Shown one piece after another: positions 53,911-63,885 of a stretch of 64,000 nucleotides of DNA. The translations under genes were made by a program, and so were the position numbers. This DNA comes from Phycisphaerae bacterium (GTDB lineage: Bacteria > Planctomycetota > Phycisphaerae > SM23-33), in assembly GCA_030745875.1 (NCBI GenBank), contig JASLNT010000038.1, forward strand, positions 17,786 to 81,785, written 5' to 3'. The notes under the pieces were generated by a model. That model saw only the letters and a list, made by a program, of their open reading frames with translations, was not told where the DNA came from and ran no database searches. The first letter of the stretch is position 1. Each line of letters opens with the position of its first letter.

Positions 53911-54762
53911 TTATCTTTCTCCGGCCTGGAGGATATCCGCCTCGAATTCAACGCCCACCTGTCTGCGGGTCAGCGGTCCGGAGGCGTCGCCTCGAAGGAA
54001 CTGGCGGATCAGATCGGTTGTTTCGTCGCCTGTGGGCTCGCCGTCGCGGATGGCTTCAAACTCGGACCGCGGGCCGACTTTCAATATCACGCCTGCGTCG
54101 AGCATGCACATGCGGTCGGCGATTCTAAACGCCGAGTCCATTTCGTGGGTGACAACAAGCGTAGTCACACCGAGTTTTCCGGACAAATCCATCATCAACT
54201 GGTCTATCTGCGTCGACGTCACCGGGTCCAGCCCCGCTGACGGTTCGTCGTAAAACAGCACTTCCGGATCCAGTGCGATCGCCCTGGCCAGTCCCGCCCG
54301 CTTTTTCATGCCCCCTGAAATCTCCGCGGGCATACGGTCGATTGCGTGTCGCATGGAGACAAGGTTCAACTTGATGCGTACGATAATATCGATAGTCGCC
54401 GCGTCGAGTTGTCTATGCTCTTTGAGCGGCAGGGCGACATTCTCGCCCACGGTCAGCGAGTTCAGCAGCGCTCCGGATTGAAACAGCACTCCGAATCGTT
54501 TGCGGATTTCGTCCAGTTGACCGAGCGAAACGCTGCAGATGTCGTGCCCGAACATTTCCACACGTCCGCTGTCAGGCGTAAGCGAGCCGATCATGTGACG
54601 CAGCAGAGTGCTCTTTCCGCATCCGCTTCCGCCCATTATCACCATTGTTTCGCCCGGATACACTTCCAGGTTAACACCGCGCAGGACGCGGGTCTCGCCG
54701 AAACTCTTTGTGAGATCGACAACCCTGATCACCGGCTCGAGTTTGTCGGCGGGCTGAATCAT
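53911..54762 (-). CDS. mlaF: ABC transporter ATPase of the Mla complex
   Basis: A 283-residue cytoplasmic ATPase. Walker A is GGSGCGKSTLLRHMIG, the signature is SGGMKKRAGLARAIALDP and Walker B with Glu is EVLFYDEPSAGLDPV, followed by VVTHEMDSAF. The MKKR in the signature is typical of the MlaF/Ttg2A subfamily. It drives lipid movement together with MlaE. Minus strand, 27 bp after mlaE. Confidence 0.95.
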   Translation of the reverse strand: MIQPADKLEPVIRVVDLTKSFGETRVLRGVNLEVYPGETMVIMGGSGCGKSTLLRHMIGSLTPDSGRVEMFGHDICSVSLGQLDEIRKRFGVLFQSGALLNSLTVGENVALPLKEHRQLDAATIDIIVRIKLNLVSMRHAIDRMPAEISGGMKKRAGLARAIALDPEVLFYDEPSAGLDPVTSTQIDQLMMDLSGKLGVTTLVVTHEMDSAFRIADRMCMLDAGVILKVGPRSEFEAIRDGEPTGDETTDLIRQFLRGDASGPLTRRQVGVEFEADILQAGER

Positions 54763-54789
54763 TTCAAATCCGCAATTACAACCGGTTCG

Positions 54790-55617
54790 TCACAAGTTGA
54801 ATCGATAGAAACCAATAGTGAACACTCCGGACGATACTATTGTCGCAATCAGCGAATAAACCACAGTGTTGGTCGTGGCGCGTCCCACGCCTTCGGCTCC
54901 GCCGCGTACGTGAAGGCCCTCGTAGCAGGCGATCAGGCCTATGAGGATACCGAACACGCCCGCCTGGACCAGGCCGGTTACAAGATCGGTAATGGTGGTG
55001 TCCCTGCTGACGGTTGTCCAGAACGCAGCATAGGCGTCCGGTCCCAACGCCAACTTGCAGGCCAGGAACGCCCCCAGGCATATCACCAGATCGGCGATGA
55101 CGGTAAGCAGCACGAGCATTATCAGCGTGGCGACAACTCGAGGAACAACGAGGAAACGTATCGGATTCATCGCCATCGCCCGCATGGCTTCGATTTCCTC
55201 GGCGACGACCATAGTACCGAGTTCGGCGGCGATGGAGGCTCCGGCGAATCCGCTGAGGACGACGGCGGTTATGATCGGCCCGAGCATGCGAAAACCGCCG
55301 ATTCCGATCACAGTGGCGATACTGTCGAGTTTGCTGTAGTCCTCAAGCGTAGGCGCCAGTTGCAGCGTCATTATCATGCCGATGAAAAGTTGCACCAGCA
55401 CGACTATCGGAAGGGATCGTATGCCTACTCGAACCATCTGACGGGCCAGCGCGCTCCACCTGAACCGAACGCGTCCGGGAAGAACTCCCCTGGCGGTCGC
55501 GCCCAGCACGCTTCCCAGCAACAATGACATTCCACCAGCATATCGAAACACGCCCAGAACGCAGGCTCCCAGGCCCTCAATCGCATTTCGACCGCTACGT
55601 TGCTCGGTATCGCTCAC
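54790..55617 (-). CDS. mlaE: MlaE-type permease
   Basis: A 275-residue inner-membrane protein with the MlaE signature. It has the typical EIEAMRAMAMNPIRFLVVPR line and several hydrophobic helices. The start overlaps the stop of the STAS gene (ATGA). It forms the membrane channel of the lipid exporter/importer with MlaF and MlaD. Confidence 0.94.
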   Translation of the reverse strand: MSDTEQRSGRNAIEGLGACVLGVFRYAGGMSLLLGSVLGATARGVLPGRVRFRWSALARQMVRVGIRSLPIVVLVQLFIGMIMTLQLAPTLEDYSKLDSIATVIGIGGFRMLGPIITAVVLSGFAGASIAAELGTMVVAEEIEAMRAMAMNPIRFLVVPRVVATLIMLVLLTVIADLVICLGAFLACKLALGPDAYAAFWTTVSRDTTITDLVTGLVQAGVFGILIGLIACYEGLHVRGGAEGVGRATTNTVVYSLIATIVSSGVFTIGFYRFNL

Positions 55618-55961
55618 TCCAGGGCCGCCTCCTCGGAGTCAGATATGTTGAATACCGTATCGAGACGTGTGATTTCAAACAGGCCTTTCAGCATTTCGCT
55701 AAGCGCAACCAGGTGCAACTCCACGTTCCGCTTTCGAGCCCTGCTCAGGAGCTTGACGAAACTCGCCAGACCGGCTGAATCCATGTACGCGACGTTCTGG
55801 AAGTTCACCACGATTCTCCCGGGGCTCTTATCAAGGAGTTCCAGGACGGGCTGCTGCGCGGCTGCGGCGCGGGCGGCGTCAATGTCGCCCGTGATTCGCA
55901 CAACAACATCCTCGTCAATCCATTCAATATCTACTTTCGGCGGTGAAGAATGATCGGTCAT
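55614..55961 (-). CDS. STAS-domain protein, MlaB-like
   Basis: A 115-residue cytoplasmic STAS protein. The line VVNFQNVAYMDSAGLASFV includes the DSAGL motif with the Ser used for phosphorylation in anti-sigma antagonists. In Mla systems the STAS protein (MlaB) binds the ATPase. The gene overlaps its neighbours by 4 bp on both sides (ATGA), showing that it belongs to the lipid transport operon. Confidence 0.9.
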   Translation of the reverse strand: MTDHSSPPKVDIEWIDEDVVVRITGDIDAARAAAAQQPVLELLDKSPGRIVVNFQNVAYMDSAGLASFVKLLSRARKRNVELHLVALSEMLKGLFEITRLDTVFNISDSEEAALE

Positions 55962-56341
55962 CCGGTTTTCCTTTCCTCTACCGGTGGGGATTTCTCTGAT
56001 TCAACTTTCCTGTCGTCCAACCATCTACGCCATTTCTTAACGGACAAACTCCGCGCAGCAACGTTGTCGTAGTGGCGGTAATCATGCGTCAGGCCGGTAA
56101 TCTCGTGAAGCGCTGCTATCGCAAACATTCGCACTTCCGCTTCGCTGTCGGTCAGGCGGTCGACCAGATAAGGGGTCGCCGATTCGATCTTCTCACGCCC
56201 CGCACGCCGAATAGCCGCAATCCGTATCTCCGGATCCTCATTCTGGAAATCTTTCGCAAGATCACCGCGAGCATCACACCCGACCAGGAAACAGGCCGCG
56301 GGAACTGTCAACAAGATGTGTAACATCAAAAGCTGTTTCAT
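55958..56341 (-). CDS. HEAT-repeat lipoprotein of the Mla operon
   Basis: A 127-residue lipoprotein with lipobox FLVGC. It has about two HEAT-like helical pairs (EIRIAAIRRAGREKI, VRMFAIAALHEITG). The frame continues to 56422 but the signal starts at 56341. Its stop overlaps the STAS start. A lipoprotein here might be an analogue of MlaC/MlaA in function, though no sequence relation is seen. Confidence 0.75.
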   Translation of the reverse strand: MKQLLMLHILLTVPAACFLVGCDARGDLAKDFQNEDPEIRIAAIRRAGREKIESATPYLVDRLTDSEAEVRMFAIAALHEITGLTHDYRHYDNVAARSLSVKKWRRWLDDRKVESEKSPPVEERKTG

Positions 56342-56426
56342 TGATTCTCGCCAACACAAGCCGGCGTCCTGAGCAACGTCCAAGCAACTGTAAAGTATAG
56401 CCTTCGGTAAGTCCACCTTCAAAACA

Positions 56427-57092
56427 TTACCCTTTCGACGTGATTCGGCTGACCAACTGGTGGGCTCTTCTCGTCGGTTCAGGCAGTCGCACGCCTCGCC
56501 CGCAACGAAGCGTCCATGCTATTGCGTCTGCAAGGGTTACGCGGTGCCCGACCGAGATGTAAAGCGGCTTGACGCCGGTTCGCGTGCGAACCACCGCTCC
56601 GACAACCCTGTGATCATAAACCAATTGCGTTCTGCAGCGGCGATTCGCGCCGGGGGTGCGGTGTGTCCCGCAGAGACGACTTTTGGCGACTCCTATTGCA
56701 GGGACATCCAACCACAACCCCACGTGAGACGCCAACCCCAAACCGCGCGGATGCGCCAGACCCTGCCCATCGCACATCAACAGGTCCGGTCCGCGGGACA
56801 GTTTCTTCACCGCTGCAATTACCGCCGGGGCCTCACGGAAGCTCAACAGGCCCGGAATGTACGGAAATTCGCACGGGCGGATGACGCTGGCGGACTCAAG
56901 CACTTCCATGGATTTCGCATCGCAGAGCACGGCGACGGCGGCGATCTTCCGCCCGCCGTCCCGAAAGGCGCAGTCCGTCCCGGCTACGGTGTTGACAGCG
57001 CCCGCCAGCGGTTTGCTGCTGACTTGTCCGGATAGACTCTGCTGAATTGCAATCGCGCGAGTCGGCGAGATGTTCCAGGAATGCTTAATCAA
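56427..57092 (-). CDS. nfi: Endonuclease V
   Basis: A 221-residue nuclease for deaminated bases (inosine). The family motifs are YIPGLLSFREAP and DGQGLAHPRGLGLASHVG, with the catalytic Asp of TDCAFRDGG near residue 40. The start codon is TTG at 57092, supported by GGAAGG 8 bases upstream and the absence of a nearby Met. It cleaves the second bond 3' to the lesion. The gene ends 85 bp before the HEAT lipoprotein on the same strand. Confidence 0.95.
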   Translation of the reverse strand: MIKHSWNISPTRAIAIQQSLSGQVSSKPLAGAVNTVAGTDCAFRDGGRKIAAVAVLCDAKSMEVLESASVIRPCEFPYIPGLLSFREAPAVIAAVKKLSRGPDLLMCDGQGLAHPRGLGLASHVGLWLDVPAIGVAKSRLCGTHRTPGANRRCRTQLVYDHRVVGAVVRTRTGVKPLYISVGHRVTLADAIAWTLRCGRGVRLPEPTRRAHQLVSRITSKG

Positions 57093-57225
57093 GTGTAACG
57101 CCTTCCGATCTTCCTGCGGTCGCTGAGCATAAAGGGACCCCGTCGGTCGATCAACCGCAAACTCCCGACGCCGGAGTCCTAATCGCGTGGTTGTTCCAAC
57201 GCTCCGAACAGATATAATCCCTCAT

Positions 57226-58134
57226 ATGGACAATACACACACTACGCGACGTGATTTCCTTGTCAACCTTTCGGCTGGGTCGATGGCGGCGATTACTTTG
57301 GCGGCGGCAGCCGCCGCCCGAGCGGCCGACGGTAACAAACTCAAATACGCATTCGTTTGCAGCGGCAACGGAGGCGTCTGGCGGTTCACTCGGGACGGAA
57401 AGCGAAAGCAACTGGTCAAAGCTCGCAAGGTGAACGATCTGACGGTGCTGCCTGACGGGAATGTGCTTTACGCCGACCGCGATTTCGGCGTGCGTGAAGT
57501 CGACGCCGACGGGAAAGTTGTTTTCGAGATGAAGATCGACGGCGAGGTCCACGGCGTGGGGCGATTGGCTGACGGGACGACCGTTATCGGAGAATGCGGA
57601 GCCAGGAAGATCCATCTTGTGGACGCAAAGGGCAAACCCCTGCGCAAGCCGCTGCAAATACAGTCGGCTACGAAGAACTCGCACCGTCACATGCGCAACT
57701 TCCGCGTGCTTGACGACGGTCACTACCTGGTCTGCCACGAGGGCGACTCACGCGTGCGCCAATACGATCCGAAGGGCAAACTGGTGCTCGACCTGAAAAC
57801 CCCGACTCCGTTTTCCGCCCTGCGCCTGAAGAACGGAGGAACGTTGGTCTCCGGCGGTCCGGGCAAGGTCAAGATCACTGAATTCGACAAGAAACAGAAG
57901 ATCGTCTGGCAGCTTAAGAACGGTGATCTCAAGGGAGTGAGAATGGGCTACGCCGCCGGTCTGCAGGTCTTAAAGAGTGGAAATATCGTGCTCTGCAATC
58001 ACTCGCATAGAAAAGGGCTCATCCCCCTGCTGGAGATCACGCGGGACAAGAAAGTCGCATGGAGCTTCGACGACAAGGAGATGAAAGAGCTAAGCTCCTG
58101 CCACTTCTACGAGCTCAAGAACGTCCTCAGGTGA
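57226..58134 (+). CDS. Tat-exported beta-propeller protein
   Basis: A 302-residue protein with a twin-arginine signal (TTRRDFLVNLSAGSMAA) and an Ala-rich cleavage region. The body shows short repeating units of about 40 residues such as VNDLTVLPDGNVLYADRDFG and LRLKNGGTLVSGGPGK, typical of NHL or quinoprotein-like propellers. No cofactor motif. Likely binds or processes a periplasmic sugar. It overlaps bioF by 8 bp (convergent). Start chosen at 57226. Confidence 0.75.
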   Translation: MDNTHTTRRDFLVNLSAGSMAAITLAAAAAARAADGNKLKYAFVCSGNGGVWRFTRDGKRKQLVKARKVNDLTVLPDGNVLYADRDFGVREVDADGKVVFEMKIDGEVHGVGRLADGTTVIGECGARKIHLVDAKGKPLRKPLQIQSATKNSHRHMRNFRVLDDGHYLVCHEGDSRVRQYDPKGKLVLDLKTPTPFSALRLKNGGTLVSGGPGKVKITEFDKKQKIVWQLKNGDLKGVRMGYAAGLQVLKSGNIVLCNHSHRKGLIPLLEITRDKKVAWSFDDKEMKELSSCHFYELKNVLR

Positions 58135-59308
58135 CCGTCGCCAACTGCGCCAGGCGTTCGACAAGAGTTTCGATCTGCCCGGGCGTGTGCGACGCACAAA
58201 GGCTTATCCGTAAGCGGGAACCTCCAGGCGGAACGGTAGGCGGGCGAATCGCCGGTAGGAGGATGTCATTCTCAAGTAATCTCGCCGCAATATCCGCAGC
58301 CCGCCCCGCATCCCCGATTATCACCGGAATTATCGGCGTGGCTGCTTGGGCGTTGACGCTAGGAACGTTGAGCCCGGCGTCTCTGAGGCGATCCCTCAGA
58401 TCGGCGGCGGCGACAAGCAACTCCTCGCCCCTTGCCGGAGAAGCGATTATCAGATCCAACGCCGCCATCGCAGCCGCACAGCAACTCGCCGGAGGAGCCG
58501 TCGTGTAGATATACGCTCTTCCAGTGTTGCGAATAGTGTCAATCAACGCCTTGCGGCCTGCGACAAACCCGCCCATCGAACCAATGGCCTTGGAGAGCGT
58601 GCCCACCGTAGCGTCAATATCTTCTTCAACACCGAGCAACTCAGCGGCGCCGCGACCGGTGGGGCCCAGCACGCCCGTCCCGTGCGCTTCATCGATGAGC
58701 AACTGGGCGTCGTATTTCTTCTTCAAGGCGACGATATCCGCCAGCGGAGCGATATCGCCATCCATCGAAAACACCGAGTCGGTGACGATAAGGCAGCGTC
58801 GCACGCCCCGCCGATAACGCCCAAGGAGCGTTTCCAGGCGATTGGCGTCGCAGTGGAGATAGGTGCGGAGGGCGGCGCCGGAAGATCTGGCGGCATCCAG
58901 AATCGACGCATGATCGAGCTTATCGCAAAGAATCAGATCTCCCTTGCCCGCCATCGCACAGACGGCGACACGATTGGCCATCCATCCGGTGGAGGTGACT
59001 ACGGCGTCAGGGGTGCGCTTGAACGCGGCTAGTTTTCGCTCCAAACGCTCATGACAGGACGTTCCCCCGCAAACCAGGCGCGAGGCTCCGGTCCCGACGC
59101 CCCATTTTGCGATGGCTTCGCTGGCGGCCTGGCGGACATCAGGGTGATTGGCCAGAGACAGGTAATCGTTTGAACAGAAACACAATACGTCTCGCCCGCC
59201 GATATTCACCACCGGACCGCACGCCGACTCCACCGTTACCGGTGAGCGGAGCAAATTCCGGGCATCGAGGGCGTTCAGGTCGTGCTGCATTTGCTGAAAG
59301 ATGTCCAT
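58127..59308 (-). CDS. bioF: 8-amino-7-oxononanoate synthase
   Basis: A 393-residue PLP enzyme of the alpha-oxoamine synthase family. The line LLIDEAHGTGVLGPTGRG and the PLP lysine in TLSKAIGSMGGFVAG are those of BioF; KBL and HemA have Ser or other residues after the Asp. It condenses pimeloyl-ACP and alanine in biotin synthesis. No other bio gene is in view, and KBL (2-amino-3-ketobutyrate ligase) remains an alternative. The start at 59308 begins MDIFQQM; the longer frame adds 24 unlike residues. Confidence 0.85.
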   Translation of the reverse strand: MDIFQQMQHDLNALDARNLLRSPVTVESACGPVVNIGGRDVLCFCSNDYLSLANHPDVRQAASEAIAKWGVGTGASRLVCGGTSCHERLERKLAAFKRTPDAVVTSTGWMANRVAVCAMAGKGDLILCDKLDHASILDAARSSGAALRTYLHCDANRLETLLGRYRRGVRRCLIVTDSVFSMDGDIAPLADIVALKKKYDAQLLIDEAHGTGVLGPTGRGAAELLGVEEDIDATVGTLSKAIGSMGGFVAGRKALIDTIRNTGRAYIYTTAPPASCCAAAMAALDLIIASPARGEELLVAAADLRDRLRDAGLNVPSVNAQAATPIIPVIIGDAGRAADIAARLLENDILLPAIRPPTVPPGGSRLRISLCASHTPGQIETLVERLAQLATVT

Positions 59309-59375
59309 AAAATGTATTTTTCTTGAAAGGTTGCTTGCAGTCAATGCGCTCTGACGATTAAATTTATTAACGGTA

Positions 59376-59418
59376 GGCAATTGCCCACGCCTGACCGGGA
59401 GCGGGCATTGTGCTTTTT
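59376..59418 (+). terminator. Terminator-like hairpin before guaB
   Basis: GGCAATTGCCC at 59376-59386 can pair, with a bulge, with GGGCATTGTGC at 59403-59413, and TTTTT follows. It lies 48 bases before guaB and could be an attenuator in its leader. GGCAATTGCC is also a self-palindrome. Confidence 0.45.
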
Positions 59419-59465
59419 CAATAACGGATTACTGACAACCAACCACAGATTACGACAAAAACGCC

Positions 59466-60935
59466 ATGGACGACAAGATCATCTCCGAAGGGATCACTTT
59501 TGACGACGTTATCCTCTTGCCCGCATTTTCAGAGGTAACCCAAGACGAACTGGATCTCTCGACAAACCTCACCCGAAACATCCGCATGCAGATACCGCTC
59601 GTATCGTCGCCTATGGATACGGTTACCGAAGCGGCGCTGGCGATCGCCCTGGCTCAGGAGGGCGGGCTTGGAATCATCCACCGAAACCTCTCGATCGCCG
59701 CGCAGGCGCTCGAGGTCGAAAAGGTCAAGCGGTCGGAAAACGGGGTAATCGCCGATCCGATCACACTTGGACCGGAAGAATCCACCGCCACCGCCGAAAG
59801 CGTAATGGCCGAGCACAGCATCTCCGGAATACCGATCGTAGACGACAACAACAAGCTCGTTGGAATCCTGACGCGACGCGACATGAAATTCCTGGCCAGT
59901 CATTCGGCTATACGGGAAGTAATGACGCATATGAACCTTGTGACCGCCCCGCCGCAGACATCGCTGGACCAGGCGGAGGAGATTCTCAAGGAACACAAGG
60001 TCGAGAAGCTGCTCCTGGTGGACGACAACTACCATCTGACGGGAATGATCACAATGCGGGACGTCGATAAGATCCGCCAGTTCCCGCTGAGCTGCAAGGA
60101 CGACCGCGGGAGGCTTCGCGTGGGAGCCGCCGTAGGCGTCATGGACTTCGATCGCGTAGAAGCGCTTATTGACAAGGATGTTGACGTGCTGGTTATCGAC
60201 ACGTCGCATGGACATAAGCGTGTGGTGTCCGAAACCATCACGCAGATCAAAGCCTCGCACGACATTGACGTCATCGCCGGAAATATAGCTTCAGCAGCCG
60301 CAGCTCGCGACCTGATAGACGCCGGCGCCGACGGACTGAGAGTGGGAATCGGACCCGGGGCGATCTGCACTACGCGCGTTGTCACCGGAGTGGGCGTTCC
60401 CCAGATTACCGCAGTGTATGAAACCGCAAAGGTCGGAGACGCAGCCGGAGTGCCCGTAATCGCAGATGGCGGGATACGGTTGAGCGGAGATATCTCCAAG
60501 GCGATAGCGGCCGGAGCGTCTACGGTTATGATGGGCAGCCTTTTCGCCGGACTCGAAGAATCGCCCGGGCATCTTGTGATATACAAGGGCAGGCGGTTCA
60601 AGGTCTATCGCGGAATGGGCAGCATGGACGCAATGCTGGCCGGATCGGCCGATCGATACGAACAGGCCGGACAAACCGATCGCAGCAAACTTGTGCCCGA
60701 AGGCGTGCAGGGGCGTGTGCCCTATCGCGGGAAGCTCGGAGACTATGTCTACCAGCTTCTGGGCGGACTGCGCAGCGGAATGGACCACTGCGGGACTGCC
60801 GGAATTGAAGAGCTGAGAACCAAGGCGAAGTTCCTCCGGGTTTCGGCCGCCTCCGTGCGAGAATCCCATCCGCATAACATCGACATCACCCACGAATCAC
60901 CGAACTATACGCCATCGTACGATGACGAAGAGTAG
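59466..60935 (+). CDS. guaB: IMP dehydrogenase
   Basis: A 489-residue enzyme oxidising IMP to XMP with NAD. Two CBS domains lie at about 95-205 ([20 protein letters not shown] and [19 protein letters not shown]). The catalytic Cys is in [17 protein letters not shown], and GMGSMDAM and [11 protein letters not shown] form the IMP site and flap. Start at 59466 follows a leader with a possible attenuator. The 489 length is standard. Confidence 0.98.
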   Translation: MDDKIISEGITFDDVILLPAFSEVTQDELDLSTNLTRNIRMQIPLVSSPMDTVTEAALAIALAQEGGLGIIHRNLSIAAQALEVEKVKRSENGVIADPITLGPEESTATAESVMAEHSISGIPIVDDNNKLVGILTRRDMKFLASHSAIREVMTHMNLVTAPPQTSLDQAEEILKEHKVEKLLLVDDNYHLTGMITMRDVDKIRQFPLSCKDDRGRLRVGAAVGVMDFDRVEALIDKDVDVLVIDTSHGHKRVVSETITQIKASHDIDVIAGNIASAAAARDLIDAGADGLRVGIGPGAICTTRVVTGVGVPQITAVYETAKVGDAAGVPVIADGGIRLSGDISKAIAAGASTVMMGSLFAGLEESPGHLVIYKGRRFKVYRGMGSMDAMLAGSADRYEQAGQTDRSKLVPEGVQGRVPYRGKLGDYVYQLLGGLRSGMDHCGTAGIEELRTKAKFLRVSAASVRESHPHNIDITHESPNYTPSYDDEE

Positions 60936-60993
60936 AATGCGTCGAAGGACCTGGCGCCAAGAATCGCCCTTAACCGGCGAGAGGATTTCTATC

Positions 60994-61524
60994 ATGTTAC
61001 GACACTGCATGTTCATTTTAACTGGAATTGCCGCTTCGATCGCCTTGGTCGGCTGCAAGGCGGATGTTGCTTCGGGCACGCGACTGTCGCTGGGCGACGT
61101 ACCCTACAATGAGGCCCACGCGGTCGCGCGAGAGGTCATGCGCAAGCATTTTGAACTGGCTCCGAGCAGGCCCGGTGATCAGGTCATTGCAGCCTTGCCC
61201 AAACCCGTAGACGCTCGAGCCCAGCGGATTCTCGGTGGCAAGAGTCCCACAAGACAACTTGCAACGCTTCGTCTCCAGGCCCGGAAGGGGCACGTAGTCG
61301 CCAACGCCTCGGTTCACCTCCAGCGGCAGGGGTCGGCGAGTTACGAACAGTTCGGGGCCAGCGGGAACTACTCGACTATTCCCAACGACACGCCCTCGCA
61401 GGGAACCGCCGCCACCACTCCCGAGCAGAACGAGGCATGGGAGACGCGTGGTCACGACGCCGCCCTGGAAAGAACGATCCTCCAGGAACTTTACGATGCA
61501 ATGCATCCGGGTAAGGCCAAATAG
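60994..61524 (+). CDS. Lipoprotein of unknown function
   Basis: A 176-residue lipoprotein with lipobox ALVGC and GAGAGGA about 10 bases before the ATG at 60994; the frame up to 60922 would overlap guaB. The mature part is alternately charged and small residues with no motif recognised (EAHAVAREVMRKHFELA, then LQARKGHVVANASVHL). It is followed 53 bp later by the isomerase gene, possibly in one operon. Confidence 0.65.
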   Translation: MLRHCMFILTGIAASIALVGCKADVASGTRLSLGDVPYNEAHAVAREVMRKHFELAPSRPGDQVIAALPKPVDARAQRILGGKSPTRQLATLRLQARKGHVVANASVHLQRQGSASYEQFGASGNYSTIPNDTPSQGTAATTPEQNEAWETRGHDAALERTILQELYDAMHPGKAK

Positions 61525-61577
61525 CTCACCGGTCTGACCCTGAGATATTCGACGAAATCCAGATTCGGAGAAATGAC

Positions 61578-63098
61578 ATGTCCGAGAAGAAAAAGTCTGC
61601 GCCCCGGCCCAAACTCAAGAATGCCCCAAAGGTGAAGCTCGCCCTTGTCGGCGTCAGCCGCGATTGTTTCTCCGAGGATCTGACCAGGAACCGTCTGAAA
61701 CTCCTGGCCCGCGCCCACCGTGACGCCGGGGGACGACCCTATACCTGCAAAACGATCATCTCGAATGAAACCGAGGCGATGACCGCCCTGGGCGAGGTTC
61801 TGGAAGCCGGATGCAACGCAGCGGTGATATATCTGGGCAACTTCGGGCCCGAGGGACCGCTGGCGATTTTTGCCGAGGAGTTTCCCGGACCGGTTATGGC
61901 GTGCGCCGCCGCCGAAGAGACAACCGCGTCGCTGGCCAACGATCGGGGCGACGCGTTCTGCGGAATGCTCAACGCATCATACAATTTCAACCTTCGCAGT
62001 CTGAACGTGTACATTCCCGAAGCTCCCGTCGGTCTGCCCGACCAGTTGGCGGCTGAAATAACCCACTTTGAAACCGTCGCTCGAGTGCTGCTGGGCGTAT
62101 GGGATCTCAAGGTCTTCTCGTTTGGTCCGCGCCCGCAGGATTTCTACGCCTGCAACGCACCGATCAAACCGCTGTACGATCTTGGCGTGGAGGTGATGGA
62201 GAACTCGGAACTCGACCTGCTGACGCTGTTAAACGAAGTCGACCCGAAAGACTCCGCTGTCCGGCGCGTCGAGAAGGCGATGGCGGCCGAACTGGGCGAG
62301 GGCAACACCTATCCGGACCTTCTTCCGAAACTCGCCCGATACGAAGTCACACTCAAACGATTCGCCGCAGCCAATCTTGGTTCGCGCCAGTACGCCGTCT
62401 TCGCCAACAAGTGCTGGCCGGCGTTCGAACCGAATTTCGGTTTCGTCCCGTGCTACATTAATTCGCGAATGTCGGCACAGGGGATACCGATCTCGTGCGA
62501 GGTCGACATATACGGAGCCTTCAGCGAGTACCTGGGCTATCTGGCTACCGGTTTGCCTGCAACGCTGCTGGATCTGAACAACACTGTCCCGCCCGACATG
62601 ACTCCGAAATCCGCAAAAGCCCGCGCTGGCGCCGCGCCGGAAGACCTCTTCATGGGCTTCCACTGCGGTAATACGCCTTCGTCGTGCATGAAGAACTGCG
62701 CCCTGAACTATCAGGTGATAATGCATCGATTGATGGAGGACCCGGACCTTCCGCCCAACATCACTCGCGGAACGCTGGAAGGCCAAATCGCCGCCAGCCC
62801 GACCACCGTGTATCGAGTGCAGGGAACCGCCGATGGTGATCTGGCGGCGTATATATCCCAGGGGCAAATTCTGGACATAGACCCGTGCACGTTCGGCGGG
62901 CTCGGGGTGTTTGCGATACCCGACTTCGCACGATTCTACCGACACGTCCTGATCGAAGGAGCTTTCCCGCACCACGCAGCCGTCGCGTTCGACCATGCAG
63001 GAAAGGTGCTCTTCGACGCTATCAAGCTGCTGGGCGTGGACAATATCGGGACCCCCCTGCCCGCTGCGGTCCCCTACCGGACGGAAAACAGGTTCTAG
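61578..63098 (+). CDS. L-fucose/L-arabinose isomerase family protein
   Basis: A 506-residue cytoplasmic protein of the fucose isomerase fold. GGAGA lies before the ATG. The metal-site pattern is present: Glu in PISCEVDIYGAF, Asp in LLDLNNTVPP and His in the C-terminal FPHHAAVAFDHAG. Such enzymes convert aldose to ketose with Mn. The exact sugar is unknown; L-fucose, L-arabinose or a related deoxysugar are candidates. It may feed sugars released by the nearby glycosidases into PPi-linked glycolysis. Confidence 0.8.
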   Translation: MSEKKKSAPRPKLKNAPKVKLALVGVSRDCFSEDLTRNRLKLLARAHRDAGGRPYTCKTIISNETEAMTALGEVLEAGCNAAVIYLGNFGPEGPLAIFAEEFPGPVMACAAAEETTASLANDRGDAFCGMLNASYNFNLRSLNVYIPEAPVGLPDQLAAEITHFETVARVLLGVWDLKVFSFGPRPQDFYACNAPIKPLYDLGVEVMENSELDLLTLLNEVDPKDSAVRRVEKAMAAELGEGNTYPDLLPKLARYEVTLKRFAAANLGSRQYAVFANKCWPAFEPNFGFVPCYINSRMSAQGIPISCEVDIYGAFSEYLGYLATGLPATLLDLNNTVPPDMTPKSAKARAGAAPEDLFMGFHCGNTPSSCMKNCALNYQVIMHRLMEDPDLPPNITRGTLEGQIAASPTTVYRVQGTADGDLAAYISQGQILDIDPCTFGGLGVFAIPDFARFYRHVLIEGAFPHHAAVAFDHAGKVLFDAIKLLGVDNIGTPLPAAVPYRTENRF

Positions 63099-63751
63099 TC
63101 TTTCCGGTCCCTGTGCATCTGGGTTAGGTTGGATGGCGATGACGGCAGCGACTTGATCTTCGGAAGCGATATTCCGAACCTCATCGCCAGGAATCGCAAA
63201 CCGCATGTGATCAGAACACAACAGGCTAATTGTGCGCCCAGGGGCAATCCGGCGTATTCGGCGCCGACGAAACACGCGCCTCCGCAGATGGCGGCCGTTG
63301 CGTAGAAGTCCGTCCGGAGGATCGCTGGAATCTCAACTACAAGTATGTCGCGGATAACTCCGCCGCCTGTTGCAGTTACGCCCGCCATCATTATCACGCC
63401 CACGGTTCCCAGCCCGCAGGCGGAGGCTTTCGCCGCTCCTATCGCAGCGAATACGCCCAGGCCTATTGCGTCGGCGAACATCACGCAGTCCCATCGGCGT
63501 GCGATTCTCCCGGCCGCCAGAAACACCAGAAGCCCTCCGGCCAGGCAGACCAACAGGTACGTCTCGTCCTGGAACGCAGCCGGAGGCGTGCTGCCCAGGA
63601 TCAAATCTCTGACGCATCCCCCGCCCACACCGGTAGCCACCGACAACACGAGCACGCCAAGGAGGTCCAACTCGTATTTAACGGCCCGAAACGCGCCGGA
63701 GATCGAAAACACCAGCGTTCCAACGATATCGAGGACATACAACAGCGTCAT
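63095..63751 (-). CDS. TRIC/UPF0126 family membrane protein
   Basis: A 218-residue protein with seven hydrophobic segments arranged as two repeats. The family line GGGCVRDLILG appears in the first repeat and GGGVIRDILV in the second. These are trimeric cation channels (YicG-like) in bacteria. A GGAG site precedes the ATG at 63751. It overlaps the isomerase by 4 bp (convergent). Confidence 0.9.
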   Translation of the reverse strand: MTLLYVLDIVGTLVFSISGAFRAVKYELDLLGVLVLSVATGVGGGCVRDLILGSTPPAAFQDETYLLVCLAGGLLVFLAAGRIARRWDCVMFADAIGLGVFAAIGAAKASACGLGTVGVIMMAGVTATGGGVIRDILVVEIPAILRTDFYATAAICGGACFVGAEYAGLPLGAQLACCVLITCGLRFLAMRFGISLPKIKSLPSSPSNLTQMHRDRKD

Positions 63752-63885
63752 GATTCAATCACTCCGAGAGCTAAACGTACGATCCGACGCGAAGATATTA
63801 CCCCGACCGGTCTCATTCAAGCCAAATCCCATAATCGCACTTCCGTCGCTCGCCTCCGTGCGGGGTGTGAGAAGTTTTTCTGGCA

